This document shows positions 26,506-34,690 of a stretch of 64,000 nucleotides of DNA, piece after piece. Origin of the DNA: Pseudomonadota bacterium (GTDB taxonomy: Bacteria > Pseudomonadota > Alphaproteobacteria > Rhodobacterales > Rhodobacteraceae); assembly GCA_020161655.1 (NCBI GenBank), contig JAIUPC010000012.1, positions 248,001 to 312,000 on the forward strand, written 5' to 3'. Numbering within the stretch: the first letter of the stretch is position 1; each line of letters begins with the position of its first letter. Position numbers and translations under genes: made by a program. Under the pieces are notes generated by a model. That model was given only the letters and a program-made list of their open reading frames with translations, was not told the DNA's origin and searched no databases.

Positions 26506-27519
26506 TCAGGCGGCCCGTGCCCGGTGCCGCCCCAACGCCGAAAGCCAGGCGCCCGCGAAGCGGTCAAGCTCGGCTTGCGTCGTCGCCGGGCCGATCGAAA
26601 CGCGGATCGCCGAACCGGCGCCCTGCTCGTCATATCCCATCGCGCCAAGCACCCGGCTGGCCCGGACCTTCCCCGAGGAACAGGCCGACCCGGCCGAGAT
26701 CGCGAAGCCCTGCAGATCCATCTGCATCACCTGCGTCTCACCCTTCCAGCCCGAGGTCATCAGGCAGGAGGTATTGGGCAGACGCGCGGCCCCCTTCCCC
26801 ACAAAGATGGTGTCGGGCGCGCCTGCTGCAATACGCGCTTCGAGCGCATCACGCAATTCCGCCACCTGGGTCCAGATACCATTGGCCAGATCGGCCACCG
26901 CCGCCTCTGCCGCAGCGCCGAAACCGGCGATGCCGGCGACATTCTCGGTCCCCGAGCGCCGCCCCTGCTCCTGCCCGCCGCCGGGCCGCAGGCTGGCGAT
27001 GTCGACGCCCTCGCGGATGATGAGCGCGCCCACCCCCTTCGGCCCGCCAAGCTTGTGCGCCGAGAGGATAGCAAAATCCACACCCGACCAGCCAAAGGCA
27101 AAAGGCACCCGGCCCACCGCCTGCACCACATCCAGCAGAACCGGCCCGTCCCATTCGGGCACCTCTGACAGAAGCCCGGTCTCGCCATTGGCGAGCCCAA
27201 GCGCCAGCACGCCGCCCTCGCCGCGCCGATGCGCCCAGAGGCAGTCATGCGCCGTCCGCTCCACCGTCACCGCGCCGAAGCCGGCCAGCACCCCCGCCGC
27301 CTCTGTGGCACCCGAGGTGAAGACCACTTCCCGCGCCTTGCAACCGACCGCCGCCGCCACCTGCTCCCGCGCCCGCTCGACAATGGCCTTCGCCGCCCGC
27401 CCCTCGGCATGAACCGAGGACGGATTGCCCGACACCTCAAGCGCCGCAACCATCGCCGCCCGCGCCTCGGGCCTCAATGGCGCCGTCGCATTCCAGTCGA
27501 GATAGATCCGGCCCGTCAC
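26506..27519 (-). CDS. iscS: Cysteine desulfurase, class I (IscS/NifS-like)
   Basis: A 337-residue PLP enzyme that supplies sulfur for iron-sulfur clusters. The PLP-lysine motif is AILSAHKLGGPKGVGAL and the active cysteine lies in the flexible loop AISAGSACSSGKV, which marks class I desulfurases, unlike SufS at the operon's other end. RSGTENVAGIAGF is also family-typical. The start is probably the GTG at 27519 (read MTGRIYLDWNATAPLRPEAR); an ATG at 27564 adds 15 residues without homology. It follows iscR. It is somewhat shorter than E. coli IscS. Confidence 0.9.
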   Translation of the reverse strand: MTGRIYLDWNATAPLRPEARAAMVAALEVSGNPSSVHAEGRAAKAIVERAREQVAAAVGCKAREVVFTSGATEAAGVLAGFGAVTVERTAHDCLWAHRRGEGGVLALGLANGETGLLSEVPEWDGPVLLDVVQAVGRVPFAFGWSGVDFAILSAHKLGGPKGVGALIIREGVDIASLRPGGGQEQGRRSGTENVAGIAGFGAAAEAAVADLANGIWTQVAELRDALEARIAAGAPDTIFVGKGAARLPNTSCLMTSGWKGETQVMQMDLQGFAISAGSACSSGKVRASRVLGAMGYDEQGAGSAIRVSIGPATTQAELDRFAGAWLSALGRHRARAA

Positions 27520-27637
27520 GCCTTCCCCACTTTCTGTCCAAAAAAACTCCCGCCGGAGGCACATCGAGCCGAAGCCGCAAGGCGGAGGCGAGAGGAATGG
27601 AATGGCGCGGAACGCGCCGCACTATGCAACGCTGCCG

Positions 27638-28096
27638 TCATTCGTCGACCACATGCAAAAGCACCGGCACCGCCGGGCAGGGTTTCAGCCCGTTGCCGAT
27701 CACATCGGCGAGCGTGGTCTGGTGCAAAAACACATAGACCTGCGCCGACAGCCCCTCCCAAAGCCGGTTGGTCAGCGACTGCGCCCGGCTCCCCGACACG
27801 CCGCCGGAAGCGCCGGCGCCGGTGTGAAGCGCACTCACCGTCTCGTCCACCGCCTCAAGGATCTCGCTCACCCGGATCACCTCGGGCTCGCGCGCGAGCT
27901 TGTAGCCACCCCCCGGCCCCCGCACCGATTCGACGAGGCCCGCACGGCGAAGCTTGACGAAAAGCTGCTCGAGATAGGGAAGCGATATGTCCTGCCGGCG
28001 CGACACTTCGGCGAGCGAGGTCAGCTGATCGGCGCGCGCTGTCGCCAGATCGGCCAGCGCCACCATCGCATAACGTCCCTTCGTGGACAGTTTCAT
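27638..28096 (-). CDS. iscR: Rrf2-family regulator IscR, lacking the canonical cysteine cluster
   Basis: A 152-residue winged-helix regulator. The N-terminus MKLSTKGRYAMVALADLA and the recognition part VSRRQDISLPYLEQLFVKLRRAGLVESVRGPGGGY are typical IscR. The region that in E. coli holds C92, C98 and C104 reads HTGAGASGGVSGSR here and has no cysteine; the only Cys is C140 (LKPCPAV). A comparable IscR has been described in Rhodobacter sphaeroides. It leads the isc-suf operon and probably represses it when iron is sufficient. The ATG at 28096 is preferred; 28120 is an upstream alternative. Confidence 0.9.
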   Translation of the reverse strand: MKLSTKGRYAMVALADLATARADQLTSLAEVSRRQDISLPYLEQLFVKLRRAGLVESVRGPGGGYKLAREPEVIRVSEILEAVDETVSALHTGAGASGGVSGSRAQSLTNRLWEGLSAQVYVFLHQTTLADVIGNGLKPCPAVPVLLHVVDE

Positions 28097-28180
28097 CGCG
28101 TCAAGACTCCGCAAAAACATTGACGCCGGGGGCGCGGCTGCTTAACTCCAACCCACCCGGTCACCGGCCCGCCGCCGGTA

Positions 28181-28197
28181 TTTAGAACTGTTCTAGG
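28181..28197. promoter_or_regulatory. Candidate Irr box (iron control element) upstream of iscR
   Basis: The sequence TTTAGAACTGTTCTAGG is a 17-base dyad: TTTAGAA, three-base spacer, TTCTAgg. It matches the alphaproteobacterial Irr/ICE pattern TTTAGAA-N3-TTCTAAA at 12 of 14 arm positions. It lies 84 bases upstream of iscR and about 79 bases before the divergent hydrolase gene, a good position for iron-responsive control of isc-suf. The match is by eye, and other iron regulators could use it. Confidence 0.55.
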
Positions 28198-28275
28198 GTG
28201 TCTGAGCAAATCAGTCAAGAATGGCCGCGCCATTTTACCGCTGAAGCCGCCCCCCTTGACGAGAGAAGGCAGACG

Positions 28276-28935
28276 ATGCCCGAAGTGATATTCTCCGGCC
28301 CCGAGGGTCGTCTCGAAGGCCGTTACCACCCGCAGAAACAGCCCGACGCCCCGATCGCCATCGTGCTGCATCCGCATCCGCAGTTTGGCGGCACGATGAA
28401 CAACCGCGTCGTGCACCGGCTGCACTATGCCTTCCACGAGCTTGGTTTCACCGTGCTCAGGTTCAACTTCCGTGGCGTCGGCCGCAGCCAGGGCGAATAC
28501 GACCAGGGCATCGGCGAACTTTCCGACGCCGCCTCGGCGCTCGACTACCTCCAGGCGATGAACCCCAATTCCAAGCATTGCTGGGTCGCGGGCTTTTCCT
28601 TCGGCGCCTGGATCGGCATGCAGCTTCTGATGCGGCGGCCCGAGATCACCGGCTTCATCTCGGTCTCGCCGCCGGCGAACATGTACGACTTTTCCTTCCT
28701 CGCCCCTTGCCCCTCCTCCGGTCTCATCATCAACGGCACCGCCGACCGGGTGGCGCCGCCGAAGGACACGCTCAGCCTTGTCGGCAAGCTGCGTGAGCAG
28801 AAGGGCATCACCATCACCCATGACCAGGTCGAGGGTGCGGGGCATTTCTTCGAGAACGAGGAAAAGCACATGCAGCCGATGATCGGGACGGTGCAGGACT
28901 ATGTCCGCCGCCGACTCGGCGAACAGACGCGGTGA
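28276..28935 (+). CDS. Alpha/beta hydrolase
   Basis: A 219-residue soluble hydrolase. The nucleophile elbow is G-F-S108-F-G, the oxyanion segment is LHPHPQFGGTMNNRVV, and the terminal GAGHFF carries the catalytic His; the Asp is probably in NGTADRVAPP. The HPHPQFGG form is typical of short dienelactone-hydrolase-like proteins annotated simply as alpha/beta hydrolases. The ATG at 28276 has GAGAGAAGGC upstream; a GTG at 28198 would read through the iron-box region and is unlikely. It is divergent from iscR. Confidence 0.88.
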   Translation: MPEVIFSGPEGRLEGRYHPQKQPDAPIAIVLHPHPQFGGTMNNRVVHRLHYAFHELGFTVLRFNFRGVGRSQGEYDQGIGELSDAASALDYLQAMNPNSKHCWVAGFSFGAWIGMQLLMRRPEITGFISVSPPANMYDFSFLAPCPSSGLIINGTADRVAPPKDTLSLVGKLREQKGITITHDQVEGAGHFFENEEKHMQPMIGTVQDYVRRRLGEQTR

Positions 28936-28939
28936 CGCC

Positions 28940-29197
28940 ATGCCCACGACCGAGGAACTTGGAAACCGACTGGCCGAGGACGTGCTGAAAGCCGTGGCCG
29001 AAACCGGGGACGATGGCCTTGTCAACGAGGTCAACAAGATCGTCGAGGCTGCCTCCTCGGCCTTGCAGGAGGCCTATATGGCCGCCGTCCGCGCCCAACG
29101 GGCCGAGGCCAAGGCGCGCGCCTTCCTGAACGCCCGGCTGAAGCAGGTGCGGGCCGCCCACGCCACCGCCCGCCCGGCCGCCCCCAAGATCGGATGA
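28940..29197 (+). CDS. Small conserved-looking helical protein
   Basis: An 85-residue protein, mostly helical and Ala/Glu-rich (LAEDVLKAVAETGDD, EAASSALQEAYMAAVRAQRAE), with a positively charged tail. No domain is recognised. It starts five bases after the hydrolase stop and overlaps the HD-hydrolase gene by four bases (ATGA), so it is part of a short operon and probably real. Confidence 0.65.
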   Translation: MPTTEELGNRLAEDVLKAVAETGDDGLVNEVNKIVEAASSALQEAYMAAVRAQRAEAKARAFLNARLKQVRAAHATARPAAPKIG

Positions 29198-29781
29198 GCG
29201 GGCGGCTCGCCGCCCAGATCGCCTTCCTGAATGAGGCCGACCGGCTGAAGCAGGTCCTGCGCGCCACGCCGCTTTGCGATGGCTCCCGGAGCGAAAACTC
29301 GGGCGAGCATTCCTGGCATCTGGCGCTTTACGCCCTTGTCCTCGCCGATCAGGCAATTCCTGGCGTCAGCATCGACCGGGTGATCCGGATGCTCCTGATC
29401 CATGACCTCGTCGAGATCGACGTGGGCGACGTGCCGATCCATTCCGCGAACGGCACCGCGCATGGCTCGGACGCGACCCGCGCCGCCGAGGCCGTCGCTG
29501 CGGACCGCATCTTCGGTATTCTTCCCAATGATATAGGAGACGATCTTCGAGCGATCTGGGAAGAGTTCGAGGCCGCAGAAACTCCTGATGCCGTCTTTGC
29601 CAAGTCGCTCGACCGGGTACAGCCGGTCCTTCAGAACATCGAAAGCGGTGGCGGCAGTTGGATCGAGTACAATGTCACCCTCGATCAGGTGGAAGCCCGA
29701 GTCGGCACCAAGGTCGCGAGGGGCGCCCCCGCGCTCTGGGATCATGTCCGCGGCAGGATGCAGTCCTTTTTCGGGAGGTAG
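29194..29781 (+). CDS. HD-domain phosphohydrolase (YfbR/HDDC2-like)
   Basis: A 195-residue metal-dependent phosphohydrolase. H39 in GEHSWHLALYA and H70-D71 in LLIHDLVEIDVGDVP give the HD metal site; the later D139 region (KSLDRVQP) supplies the last ligand. The pattern matches 5'-deoxynucleotidases of the YfbR/HDDC2 group, which remove phosphate from deoxynucleoside monophosphates. It begins inside the stop of the upstream small gene and ends four bases before the next gene. The substrate is inferred from family only. Confidence 0.85.
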   Translation: MSGRLAAQIAFLNEADRLKQVLRATPLCDGSRSENSGEHSWHLALYALVLADQAIPGVSIDRVIRMLLIHDLVEIDVGDVPIHSANGTAHGSDATRAAEAVAADRIFGILPNDIGDDLRAIWEEFEAAETPDAVFAKSLDRVQPVLQNIESGGGSWIEYNVTLDQVEARVGTKVARGAPALWDHVRGRMQSFFGR

Positions 29782-29784
29782 TCG

Positions 29785-30099
29785 ATGCGCCGCGCCTTGC
29801 TGACGGCCATGCTCCTTCTTTCCTCGACCGCGATGGCCGGGGCGCAGTCCTGCGCCGGCGGCATCTGCATCGGCACCCTGAACCCCGGCGCCGGCCTGCC
29901 CCGCGCCATCGCCGGCGGCGCGCTCGGCTCGCCAAGGGGATCTCTTGGACAGTACGCCTATGATTTCCGCACCGATGCGCTGGGCGTCACCCGTGATCCC
30001 TCTGGCAATGTCCTGCCAAAGGACGGACTTGGGTTGAAGAGAACGCGGGACGGCAGGGTCTGCATTGCCGATGCGAACGGGATGCTGAACTGCCGCTGA
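29785..30099 (+). CDS. Small secreted hypothetical protein
   Basis: A 104-residue protein with a clear signal peptide (MRRALLTAMLLLSSTAMAGAQ) and a short mature part with four cysteines (SCAGGICIG near the start, VCIADANGMLNC at the end) that could form disulfides in the periplasm. It is glycine-rich, without a recognised domain. It follows the HD-hydrolase gene after three bases, so it is probably in the same transcript. Confidence 0.65.
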   Translation: MRRALLTAMLLLSSTAMAGAQSCAGGICIGTLNPGAGLPRAIAGGALGSPRGSLGQYAYDFRTDALGVTRDPSGNVLPKDGLGLKRTRDGRVCIADANGMLNCR

Positions 30100-30112
30100 A
30101 GACCCGCGATGG

Positions 30113-31306
30113 CTAGACGGTGCGAAACTGGCTGTAATCCCTGATGCTCGCCAGATCGAACCGGCCAAGATCGCGGTCGAGCGGCGAAAGCGTCTTTGGC
30201 CTGTAGGCCTTGCCCTGCCAGTCCGCCGGAAAGCGCTCCGCGCGCCAGCGTCCGACGGCGGGGTGCGAGACCATGCCGATCTCGCCCGGCCCCTCGCGGG
30301 CGGCGCCGGCGAGGCCAAGTATCTTTTCGCCGGCGGACCTGCCGCCCGACTGGTTGTAGAGCGGCCCGAGAAGGTTGCAGCCCTTCTGCGTCTCCTTCAG
30401 CGCCCCGGCATCGAAGGCCAGCCCCTCGGCCATCGCCCCGTCGGCGATCCAGAGAAGCGCCAGCGCCGACAGCGCCACGATGTCGCCACCGCCACCGACC
30501 GACCCGTGAACCCCGGCGAACCATTCCTGCCTATAGTCGCCCTCGGGGTTTTCCACGCGGAGCTTGGCAAGATTGGTCCAGAGCGTCGGCACGAAGGTCC
30601 GCCTCTCCTCGTCGATGGCGACGGCATGGCGCGCGGAGCGGACGCTGCGCGACAGCTCGGTGTCGTGGAAGCGGTATTTCTGGTTCATCACCCGCGCCGG
30701 CAGGCCCCAGTGCGACGGGATGCCGAGCGCGCCCACCGTGTCCCAGACCCCCATATAGGTGATGCGGAAGGGATGGCCCGCCGGAAGACCCTTTGCCGCC
30801 CGCCAGGCGACTTCCTCGTCGCCGGTGGTGACCTCGGGCGACACACGGTAGCGGAAGGCCATGCTCGCCTCGCTCGCGGGCGATGTCGCGTCGGTGCGGT
30901 CGCGGTAATGGCCGAAACAGGCGCGGACAAGATCGGGCGACGGGTTCCGCGGCAGGCCGGCGTTGCGGATCAGACCGGCGAGCGACCGCGCGGTATAGGC
31001 GCCCCGCGAAAAGCCGAAGATGTAGACCTCATCCCCCGGCTCGTAGTTGCGGCCGAGATGGAGGTAGGCGACCGCGATCTTGTTGTCGAGACCCACCCCC
31101 ATCGCCCCGCCGGAGAGCTTCTCGTCCAGCCTTTGCAGCCAGGTCCCGCTTTCCGGGACGCCAACGCCCTGAAAGTAGAGCGTGACCTGTTTCACCCCGT
31201 CACGCCCCGCAGGCGGGACCATCATCGCCAGACGCCGCACATTCGTCGGATGGGGTTGATCGGCCTTGTTCCAGGTTCCGTCGCAGAAGACCGCGATACG
31301 CTTCAT
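30113..31306 (-). CDS. DUF2235-family alpha/beta hydrolase (Tle1-like)
   Basis: A 397-residue protein of the DUF2235 family, related to type VI secretion lipase effectors of the Tle1 group. The opening KRIAVFCDGTWNKADQPHPTN and the nucleophile G-F-S100-R-G in IFGFSRGAYTARSLAGLIRN are diagnostic. WAGVHGSVGGGGD near the C-terminal half includes the predicted catalytic His. No T6SS gene (VgrG, PAAR, immunity protein) is nearby, and no signal peptide is seen, so a housekeeping hydrolase is as likely as an effector. It converges on the small secreted gene. Confidence 0.88.
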   Translation of the reverse strand: MKRIAVFCDGTWNKADQPHPTNVRRLAMMVPPAGRDGVKQVTLYFQGVGVPESGTWLQRLDEKLSGGAMGVGLDNKIAVAYLHLGRNYEPGDEVYIFGFSRGAYTARSLAGLIRNAGLPRNPSPDLVRACFGHYRDRTDATSPASEASMAFRYRVSPEVTTGDEEVAWRAAKGLPAGHPFRITYMGVWDTVGALGIPSHWGLPARVMNQKYRFHDTELSRSVRSARHAVAIDEERRTFVPTLWTNLAKLRVENPEGDYRQEWFAGVHGSVGGGGDIVALSALALLWIADGAMAEGLAFDAGALKETQKGCNLLGPLYNQSGGRSAGEKILGLAGAAREGPGEIGMVSHPAVGRWRAERFPADWQGKAYRPKTLSPLDRDLGRFDLASIRDYSQFRTV

Positions 31307-31477
31307 GGGAATGCCTCGCTGAAACTCGCGTAAAGAATGTGGTGATTGTCCGCTCTCCCTGACCGTCTGGCAACGCCCAAGGTTGCGGCATTTTTGTATA
31401 CCACCGCATACCGGCTTCCCTGCCCGCCGGATTTCGGCTATGTGACCGGCAACGAGTCACCTTACGCGGAGTGGAAG

Positions 31478-32689
31478 ATGTCGAAGATCAAGGTAGCCAA
31501 CCCCGTCGTCGAGCTCGACGGCGACGAGATGACCCGGATCATCTGGGACTTCATCAAGAAGAAGCTGATCCTGCCCTATCTCGACATCGACCTGAAGTAT
31601 TACGACCTCGGCATCGAGGAGCGTGACCGCACCAATGACCAGATCACCGTCGATGCGGCCAATGCCATCAAGCAATACGGCGTCGGCGTGAAATGCGCGA
31701 CCATCACCCCCGATGAGCAGCGCGTCGAGGAATTCAACCTCAAGGAAATGTGGAAATCGCCGAACGGCACCATCCGCAACATCCTTGGCGGCGTGATCTT
31801 CCGCGAGCCGATCATCTGCAAGAACGTGCCGCGTCTGGTGCCGGGCTGGACCAAGCCGATCGTCGTCGGCCGCCATGCCTTCGGCGACCAGTACCGCGCC
31901 ACCGACTTCCGCTTCCCCGGCAAGGGCAAGCTGACGATCAAGTTCGTGGGCGATGACGGCACGGTGATCGAGAAGCCGGTCTTCGACGCGCCCGGTTCGG
32001 GCGTGACCATGGCGATGTACAACCTCGACCAGTCGATCATCGACTTCGCCCGGTCCTCGTTCAACTACGGTCTGGTGAAGAACTGGCCGGTGTATCTTTC
32101 GACCAAGAACACCATCCTCAAGGCCTATGACGGCCGCTTCAAGGATCTCTTCCAGGAGGTCTTCGACGCCGAGTTCGCCGAGGAATACAAGAAGCGCGGC
32201 ATCACTTACGAACACCGTCTGATTGACGACATGGTGGCTTCGGCGCTGAAATGGTCGGGCGGATATATCTGGGCCTGCAAGAACTATGACGGCGACGTGC
32301 AGTCTGACACCGTGGCCCAAGGGTTCGGCTCCCTCGGCCTGATGACCTCGGTCCTGATGACGCCCGATGGCAAGGTGGTGGAGGCCGAGGCCGCCCACGG
32401 CACGGTGACGCGCCACTACCGCGAGCACCAGAAGGGCAAGGCGACCTCGACCAACTCCGTCGCCTCGATCTACGCCTGGACCGGGGGTCTGAAGCACCGC
32501 GCCAAGCTCGACGGCAACGCCGCCCTCCTGAAATTCGCCGAGACGCTGGAAAAGGTAACGGTCCAGACCGTCGAGGACGGCCACATGACCAAGGACCTCG
32601 CCCTTCTTGTCGGGCCGGACCAGAAATGGCTGACCACGATGGGCTATCTCGAAAAGGTCGACGAGTATCTGAACAAGGCGCTGGCCTGA
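31478..32689 (+). CDS. icd: NADP-dependent isocitrate dehydrogenase
   Basis: A 403-residue TCA-cycle enzyme converting isocitrate to 2-oxoglutarate with NADP. It is the eukaryote-like homodimeric type (start [20 protein letters not shown], length about 400), common in alphaproteobacteria, not the E. coli type. Isocitrate and metal residues lie in [19 protein letters not shown] and [39 protein letters not shown] is also typical. The ATG at 31478 is the family start. A strong terminator follows. Confidence 0.97.
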   Translation: MSKIKVANPVVELDGDEMTRIIWDFIKKKLILPYLDIDLKYYDLGIEERDRTNDQITVDAANAIKQYGVGVKCATITPDEQRVEEFNLKEMWKSPNGTIRNILGGVIFREPIICKNVPRLVPGWTKPIVVGRHAFGDQYRATDFRFPGKGKLTIKFVGDDGTVIEKPVFDAPGSGVTMAMYNLDQSIIDFARSSFNYGLVKNWPVYLSTKNTILKAYDGRFKDLFQEVFDAEFAEEYKKRGITYEHRLIDDMVASALKWSGGYIWACKNYDGDVQSDTVAQGFGSLGLMTSVLMTPDGKVVEAEAAHGTVTRHYREHQKGKATSTNSVASIYAWTGGLKHRAKLDGNAALLKFAETLEKVTVQTVEDGHMTKDLALLVGPDQKWLTTMGYLEKVDEYLNKALA

Positions 32690-32697
32690 CGGGTTTC

Positions 32698-32728
32698 GCC
32701 CCGGACCATCGGTCCGGGGCTTTCTTGT
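32698..32728 (+). terminator. Rho-independent terminator of icd
   Basis: GCCCCGGACC pairs perfectly with GGTCCGGGGC around an ATC loop (32698-32720), followed by the T-rich run TTTCTTGT. It begins nine bases after the icd stop. Confidence 0.9.
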
Positions 32729-32795
32729 CTCGGGGCCAGAGAGAACCCCCGATCCGGCCCAATCCCGCCGCATTTTCGGGCGAGCTTGGCGCCCG

Positions 32796-33959
32796 ATGAC
32801 CTTGAGCGAACCTTCCCTGCCGCCCCTTGACCGCGCCGATGACGGCACGCGGTCCGGGTCCTTATGGCTGACAGGCTTCTCGGTCGCCATGCTTCTTGCG
32901 CTCGCATTGCAGTTGTCGGTTCTCTTGGCGACGGCCGGAGCGGGCGGCCATGACTGGATTCACGGCGACTGGCTTATCAATCTCGCGGGCGGCCCGATCC
33001 GGCGCGGTGCCTTGGGCAGCACGATCCTTGCTCTCAGTGACGTGACCGGGCTTTCCCCGCTCGACATCGTCATGGCGATGCAGGTTGCGCTGGCATCCGC
33101 GTTTTTCCTCGGCATCGCCTTTCTGCTTTTCGCGCAGACCTCGTCCGGCATGTCGCTGGCGGTGATGAGCCCCGGCATCTTCGCCCTGGTCTGGACGCTT
33201 GCCCCGATGGCGGCGGGCCGGAAGGAGCTTTTCGGCCTCGTCGCGCTCCTCCTTCTCGCGCTGCCGGGCGGCAGGTCCGGCCGGATGATCCTGTCGGCGC
33301 TGCTCCTTGCACTGGGAGGCATCGGCCATGAGGTAAACCTGCTCCTCTTTCCGGCCTGGGTTGCGTTTCTCTTTCTCTTTCCCCGGCCCGTCAGCGTGGC
33401 GGGCCAGCGGGTGATCATCGTCGCCCTTGGAGGGGTCGTCGCCTGGGCCGCGGCCTATGCCCTCATCCATGCGCGACTGGCCTCCAGTGACGCGATCTGC
33501 GCCGCCCTCACCGACCGCGGGCTAGACGGGTCTCGCCTTTGCAGCGGCGCCATCGCCTGGCTGTCCGAACCCGCGAACGGCATGGCCAGCGTCGGTGAGG
33601 CTCTGGCGAAGGTAAGGAACCCCGGCCTGCTTCCGATCTACTGGCTCTGCTGCGCCCTGCCGCTTCTTCGGCTCTGGCTGGTCAGCAAGCCGCCACGCCT
33701 TGCGCTCATGGTGCTGGCTGTCGGGATCGGGCCGATCTTCCTTCTCTATCCCGTCGCACTCGACTGGGGCCGCTGGGTTGCGATCCAGACCACGGTCGCG
33801 GGGCTGATCCTTCTTGGCCTTGGCGCACGCGGCCGCGTTCAGCCGGTGCGCCCGATCTCCCTGCCCGAGCGCATCCTCTGGCTTGCCAACACCCTGGCCT
33901 GGACACCGCTTCACGTGATCGGCGTCGCCTTCGGCGGTCTCTTCGCGCTCGCCATCTGA
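32796..33959 (+). CDS. Hypothetical polytopic membrane protein
   Basis: A 387-residue protein with roughly nine or ten hydrophobic segments from about residue 25 to the end. The first loop has the pattern [19 protein letters not shown], which resembles loops in polysaccharide-polymerase or glycosyl-transfer membrane proteins, but I cannot assign a family. A conserved-looking charged segment [10 protein letters not shown] lies between segments. It is followed closely by a YitT-like gene on the same strand. Function unknown; an inner membrane location is clear. Confidence 0.75.
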   Translation: MTLSEPSLPPLDRADDGTRSGSLWLTGFSVAMLLALALQLSVLLATAGAGGHDWIHGDWLINLAGGPIRRGALGSTILALSDVTGLSPLDIVMAMQVALASAFFLGIAFLLFAQTSSGMSLAVMSPGIFALVWTLAPMAAGRKELFGLVALLLLALPGGRSGRMILSALLLALGGIGHEVNLLLFPAWVAFLFLFPRPVSVAGQRVIIVALGGVVAWAAAYALIHARLASSDAICAALTDRGLDGSRLCSGAIAWLSEPANGMASVGEALAKVRNPGLLPIYWLCCALPLLRLWLVSKPPRLALMVLAVGIGPIFLLYPVALDWGRWVAIQTTVAGLILLGLGARGRVQPVRPISLPERILWLANTLAWTPLHVIGVAFGGLFALAI

Positions 33960-34023
33960 GATGCGGCGGAGCGCCGCAGCCGGCGGGCTGGACGCCGCCC
34001 CCGGTTCGCGGCATGTCCAGCCC

Positions 34024-34626
34024 ATGACCGATCCGAAAAAGCACAGCCTTGTCGAAGATGCCCAGGGCATCGCCTATGGCGCCGGGATGGCGGCCTTTGC
34101 CATCACCATCCTGACGCATCTGGGGCTGGTGACTGGGCAGACGGCGGGGCTTGCCGTCCTCATCTCCTACGCGACCGGCTGGGGCTTTGGCCCGGTCTTC
34201 TTCGCCGTCAACCTGCCCTTCTACTGGCTGGGGTACCAGCGGATCGGCGCGGCTTTTGTCCTCAAGACCTTCCTTGCGGTCGGGCTGATGTCGGGCCTGG
34301 TCATGCTCTTCCCGCGCTGGGTGGACTTTGCCCATCTCGATCCGATCGTCGGCGCCGTGCTTTTCGGCGCCATCTCCGGCTCGGCGCTTCTGGCACTTTT
34401 CCGGCATGGGGCGAGCCTTGGCGGCGTCGGGATCGTGGCGCTTTACCTGCAGGACAAGACCGGATTCCGCGCCGGCTGGACCCAGCTTCTCTTCGATCTT
34501 CTGATCTTTGCCCTGGCGCTGACCCTGAAGGACGCGGCGACGGTGGCGATCTCGGCCCTTGGCGCCTTGATCGTCAACCTGACCATTGCCGTCAATCATC
34601 GCCGCGACCGTTACGTCGCGACCTGA
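34024..34626 (+). CDS. YitT-family membrane protein
   Basis: A 200-residue inner membrane protein with five hydrophobic segments, of the YitT (DUF161) family: [54 protein letters not shown] and [22 protein letters not shown]. The ATG at 34024 ([15 protein letters not shown]) is preferred to an upstream frame extension at 33961. Substrate unknown; sometimes annotated as a putative transporter. Confidence 0.85.
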   Translation: MTDPKKHSLVEDAQGIAYGAGMAAFAITILTHLGLVTGQTAGLAVLISYATGWGFGPVFFAVNLPFYWLGYQRIGAAFVLKTFLAVGLMSGLVMLFPRWVDFAHLDPIVGAVLFGAISGSALLALFRHGASLGGVGIVALYLQDKTGFRAGWTQLLFDLLIFALALTLKDAATVAISALGALIVNLTIAVNHRRDRYVAT

Positions 34627-34690
34627 TTGGCACTGGTCTTTGGGGCCGATTTCCTCTATCCCGCCGCCAACCTCAGGAATTGGCGGACCC

